From contig CM055109.1 of assembly GCA_029204225.1 (NCBI GenBank), positions 45,818,966 through 45,882,965 of the forward strand: 64,000 nt of DNA, given 5' to 3'. A program made the translations under genes and the position numbers. Shown in pieces: positions 61,106 through 64,000 of this stretch (positions are counted from its first letter, which is position 1; the number at the start of each line of letters is the position of its first letter). The notes under the pieces were generated by a model. That model saw only the letters and a list, made by a program, of their open reading frames with translations, was not told the origin of the DNA and ran no database searches. Origin of the DNA: Diphasiastrum complanatum. Lineage: Eukaryota; Streptophyta; Lycopodiopsida; Lycopodiales; Lycopodiaceae.

Positions 61106-61423
61106 TTACCAAGCCTCTGCTGAATGCATTCAGCTCGCGTAATTCTTGTTTGAGCCAATTTAGTTCAGAGACAAGAAGACCCTCCATAGCTTTGGAAGGA
61201 GTGTAATCATGGGATATACGAGCTGAGACAGCTGCAGAGAAAGGAGTGGGAATTTCAGCTCCCTGTCCAACGTCGAAGGGCTCCTGTCCAACGGCGTCCA
61301 CAGCTTGTCCACCAGATCCAACAGATGGGCCAGCAGGGCCAAAGGCATCAGAAGGGCCAGAGGCATCAGCAGGTCTTCCGATGGAGACAGCAACAGGGCT
61401 GGAGACAGCAGGAGCAGGGCATG
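61106..61423 (-). pseudogene. LINE ORF1 N-terminal fragment of copy E
   Basis: A Pro/Ala/Gly-rich region (SIGRPADASGPSDAFGPAGP) is followed by a short coiled-coil start (EGLLVSELNWLKQELRELNA). It then breaks into ORF2-derived sequence at about 61,105. Confidence 0.75.
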
Positions 61424-61781
61424 TGTAATAGATCCTAACACCACAATAGGGCAAACACTAACTGATCCACCCAACCTTGCCTACTCCCTGATATAGAGTA
61501 AGCCCCTCCTAGCCCAGTGTGAGGACTGGTAGCATGCAACTGCCAAGTGTCGGCCACGTGGCACTGACGTGGCCGACTGCACTTCGGAACCCAACTGGAG
61601 GCCCTATCCTGCTGACAGGGTCCCTAGGCTGTGTTAGGCCCGCCATGGCTATGGACCGTGCTGGGGCACACTACTCACACTGTCTTGCCCTGTTGGTCAT
61701 GTACGCTGGACTCGACCCTGACTGTGGTATCTGACCTATCTGTGTTCCCTAGGGTTCGGCACTGGTTACGAGCTCGTAACA
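61424..61781 (-). repeat. 3' LTR of the Ty3 chromovirus
   Basis: On the minus strand it starts TGTTACGAGCTCGTAAC right after the polypurine tract. The left edge (TGTAATAGATCC on the plus strand) is inferred from the end of the LINE match and the TG/CA rule, and could be off by a few bases. Length is about 358. Confidence 0.7.
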
Positions 61782-61794
61782 CTCCCTCCCCCTT
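61782..61794 (-). other. Polypurine tract of the Ty3 chromovirus
   Basis: The minus strand reads AAGGGGGAGGGAG immediately before the LTR. Confidence 0.85.
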
Positions 61795-62100
61795 AAGAAC
61801 CATCTTGGTCCTCTAAGACAAAGTCTGGAAAAATCTTGCAAAGGACGCTGCCTCTTTCCCAAGTGGCATTCTCAACAGGCTGATCATTCCACTTAACTAG
61901 ATATTCTCGGTATAGAGTATGATGAGTCTGCGTCTCTCTACTATCAAGAATCTCGTAACTGACTTACATGAAAGACTGGAAAAACCTTACTGCTGTGTGG
62001 GAGTTCTAGTTCATAGGTGACCTCAGCTAGTCTCCTACTGATGGTAAAGGGACCACAATACCAACTTAGCACACACTCCTGATTTGAGGGTTTTAGAGTC
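61795..62100 (-). pseudogene. Integrase C-terminus and chromodomain
   Basis: In shifting frames the minus strand encodes GPFTISRRLAEVTYELELP, then a chromodomain block (YEILDSRETQT, LYREYLVKWNDQPVENATWE), ending DQDGS-stop. Chromodomains of this family bind histone marks and steer insertion. A frameshift near 62,080 separates it from the integrase core. Confidence 0.82.
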
Positions 62101-64000
62101 GACTGGGACTCTCAAGTAGACTTTCTCACCAGTGAAGAACTGCACATCCCGTCTGTGTGGATCTGCATAATGCCTGGCTCGATCCTGGGACTGCCTAATG
62201 CATGTTCTATCTTCTGGTTTAGGTCCTCTAAAAAGTTTTTGGCTGCTTCAACTTTTTCTTGTTTAAACCCTGCAGCTATGGGTGAGCGTGGCTGAAAACC
62301 GTACATCAGCATAAATGGGCTGTATCCCGTAGCTGAATGTTTGGTACTGCTGTAAGCAAACTCTAATATTGAGAGATACTCCTCCCAATTAGTCTGCTTC
62401 TTGCTGACGTATGCACGAAGCATATCCTCCAGCACCTGATTTACCCTCTCTATTTGACCGTCCGTCCATGGATGGTCGGTGGTACTCATATTAAGTTTAG
62501 TATGGAGATGATGGAATACTGCCCTCCAAAAATTTCCAGTAAACTTACTGTCCCGGTCGCTGACTATGCCGGAAGGTAGACCGTACAATTTAAATAGCCC
62601 GTTTACAAACAACCTCGCTAACTCTGGAGCTCTAGCGGTTGTTTTGGTCGGAATGAAATGAGCCATTTTGGTCAGACGGTCAACTGTGACCCATATAGCG
62701 TCATTACCCTTTTGGGTTTTAGGCAGGCCTACTATAAAATCCATGGAGATACTCTCCCATTTACCAGCTAGTATTTCTAAGGGATGCAACAACCCTCCTG
62801 CCTTTAAACGCTCTGCTTTGTTTACTTGACATTTCTGGCAACTGGTTACATATTGGTGGACGTCCTTTTTCATACTGGGCCAGAAAAATTGCCTACGAAG
62901 AAGCTCATAGGTCTTCTGTATGCCTGGGTGTCCCGCACTAGGATTGTCATGACATTCATATAGGACCTGCTGCCTATAATCCTCTGAATTGGGGACACAT
63001 ACTCTATCTCTATAGAGCAAGTACTCATCCTGAATGGAATACTGTTTCCATTTGAATCCTTGAGTCAACTGACCCTCAACCACTGGGGTTTGCTTGGGTA
63101 ATACAGGCTCAGAATGCTCAACGTCATCTGACGACGTATACTCGGACTCATCATCATCCTCAACGGAAGCTGCCGTATTCTTGGATGAACTGGCACCAGC
63201 CCCGGGAACTGGTTCTGGAGTCTGTAACTGTCTGCTCTGGACTGAGTTCTTGATAGTAGAGAAGAATGCATCATGCTGGCATTTCCCTCTCAAGGACTCG
63301 AGTAACTCATTACGAATCTGAGTAAAACTCAGCTCGTTTATCATAGGCATTCTGCTAAGGGCATCTGCTACTATATTGAATTTTCCACGTCTATATCTGA
63401 TAGACATATCAAACTCTTGCATCAACTCTGCTCAACGAGCTTTCCGACCTCTAAGCTCAGGTTGATTGCAGAGGTATCTGAGACTCTCATGGTTTGTCAG
63501 GACCTCAAAGTTGGCACCATACAAATAATGCCTCCAAGTCTTAAGGGCATGGACTATAGAAAAGAGTTCCTTTTCATAGGCACTGTACCTAGTCTGAGCT
63601 GGCTCGAGTTTTTTACTCTCGAACGCAACTGGTCGTCCACCCTGAGTTAGCACAGCACCGACTGCAAAGTCGCTAGCATCTGTTTCGACCACAAATAGTT
63701 GATTGGGGTGGACGACTTTTAGAACTGGTGCTGTAGCTAAAGCTGTTTTGAGAGCATCAAAGCTCTCCTGCTGTGCGGACTCCCAAATGAACTCCTTTCC
63801 CTTCCCCTTAAGAGGATTTGTCATGGGAACTGCTATCTGAGCATATTCCTTGACAAATCGTCTGTAATATACCGCCAAACCAAGAAAGATCTGAAGTTCC
63901 AAAATATTCTGAGGTCTCAGCCAACTGAGTATGGCTTTAACCTTATTTGGGTCCATCTTAATCTCATTTGAAGAGATAATGTGACCCAAATATGCTACTT
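62101..64000 (-). pseudogene. pol: Ty3 pol: RNase H and integrase
   Basis: Right part: the end of reverse transcriptase ([17 protein letters not shown]) and RNase H ([34 protein letters not shown]). A TGA at 63,432-63,434 replaces Trp in KARWAEL. After it an open stretch of 437 residues holds the zinc domain (ECHDNPSAGHPGIQKTYEL, CQKCQVNK) and the integrase core with all three catalytic residues (SMDFIVGLP, IVSDRDSKF, DGQIERVNQ), then EFAYSSTKHSATGYSP. An acidic insertion (EDDDESEYTSSDDVEHSEP) sits between RNase H and integrase. The right end is cut by the window. Confidence 0.93.

Larger units (their letters stand above)
60059..61423 (-). mobile_element. LINE copy E: diverged subfamily, internally deleted
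   Basis: From right to left: an ORF1 N-terminus with coiled coil (61,106-61,423), an abrupt jump into the end of ORF2 (60,061-61,105), and an end at the ORF2 stop codon, where copy D is attached. The sequence is more distant from the other copies, so this is a separate subfamily. Its 5' end is cut by the Ty3 LTR. Confidence 0.82.
61424..64000 (-). mobile_element. Ty3/gypsy chromovirus, 3' part (leaves the window)
   Basis: The order from right to left is RNase H, integrase, chromodomain, polypurine tract and 3' LTR. It is inserted at the 5' part of LINE copy E. The reverse transcriptase start, gag and 5' LTR lie outside. A premature stop and a frameshift show that this copy is no longer intact. 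Confidence 0.9.

Overview
The window is nuclear DNA of a land plant. It carries one interrupted host gene, a plant RelA/SpoT homologue of the RSH1 type, in an AT-rich, repeat-dense setting: LTR retrotransposons with tRNA-Met-type primer binding sites, non-LTR retrotransposons (LINEs), and long AC, GA and G tracts. The kilobase-scale introns and the absence of any other recognisable gene in 64 kb suggest a large genome such as that of a fern or gymnosperm. The species cannot be fixed from the sequence.

Layout. 1-8,294: remnants of LTR elements, including an LTR with a primer binding site (1,160-1,889), a solo LTR with a perfect 5-bp target duplication (3,922-4,572), and another primer site (5,879). 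8,295-18,289: AT-rich DNA with no recognisable gene and four large microsatellites. 18,290-24,010: a minus-strand Ty1/copia-type element that carries only gag, contains a piece of a Ty3 integrase on the other strand, and has an 830-bp internal tandem duplication. 24,011-28,359: non-coding DNA with a 107-bp tandem repeat and a pyrimidine-rich stretch that may be the leader of the host gene.

28,360-45,143 (plus strand): ten exons of RSH1, encoding a possible transit-peptide region and the complete HD-type (p)ppGpp hydrolase domain. Intron 2 (8.8 kb) holds a small LTR element with a perfect target duplication, a collapsed Ty3 element with two LTRs, another possible LTR and a Ty3 fragment. The synthetase, TGS and ACT parts are not in the window. 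Either intron 10 is longer than 18.8 kb or the gene is cut off.

46,084-61,423 (minus strand): an array of at least six LINE copies, all in one orientation. Four of the junctions are long (GA/TC)n tracts. Copies share a 3' end with a small hairpin, usually an AATAAA, and then (TC)n. Two copies carry ORF1 only. The ORF2 C-terminus carries motifs that match PCNA-binding boxes. 61,424-64,000: the 3' part of a Ty3 chromovirus (RNase H, integrase, chromodomain, LTR), inserted at the 5' end of the last LINE and leaving the window.

How it fits together: the host gene is the only likely functional unit. All clear mobile elements within its span and downstream of it lie antisense to it. The LINE array looks like repeated insertion into one (TC)n tract, and is the best candidate here for an undescribed system.
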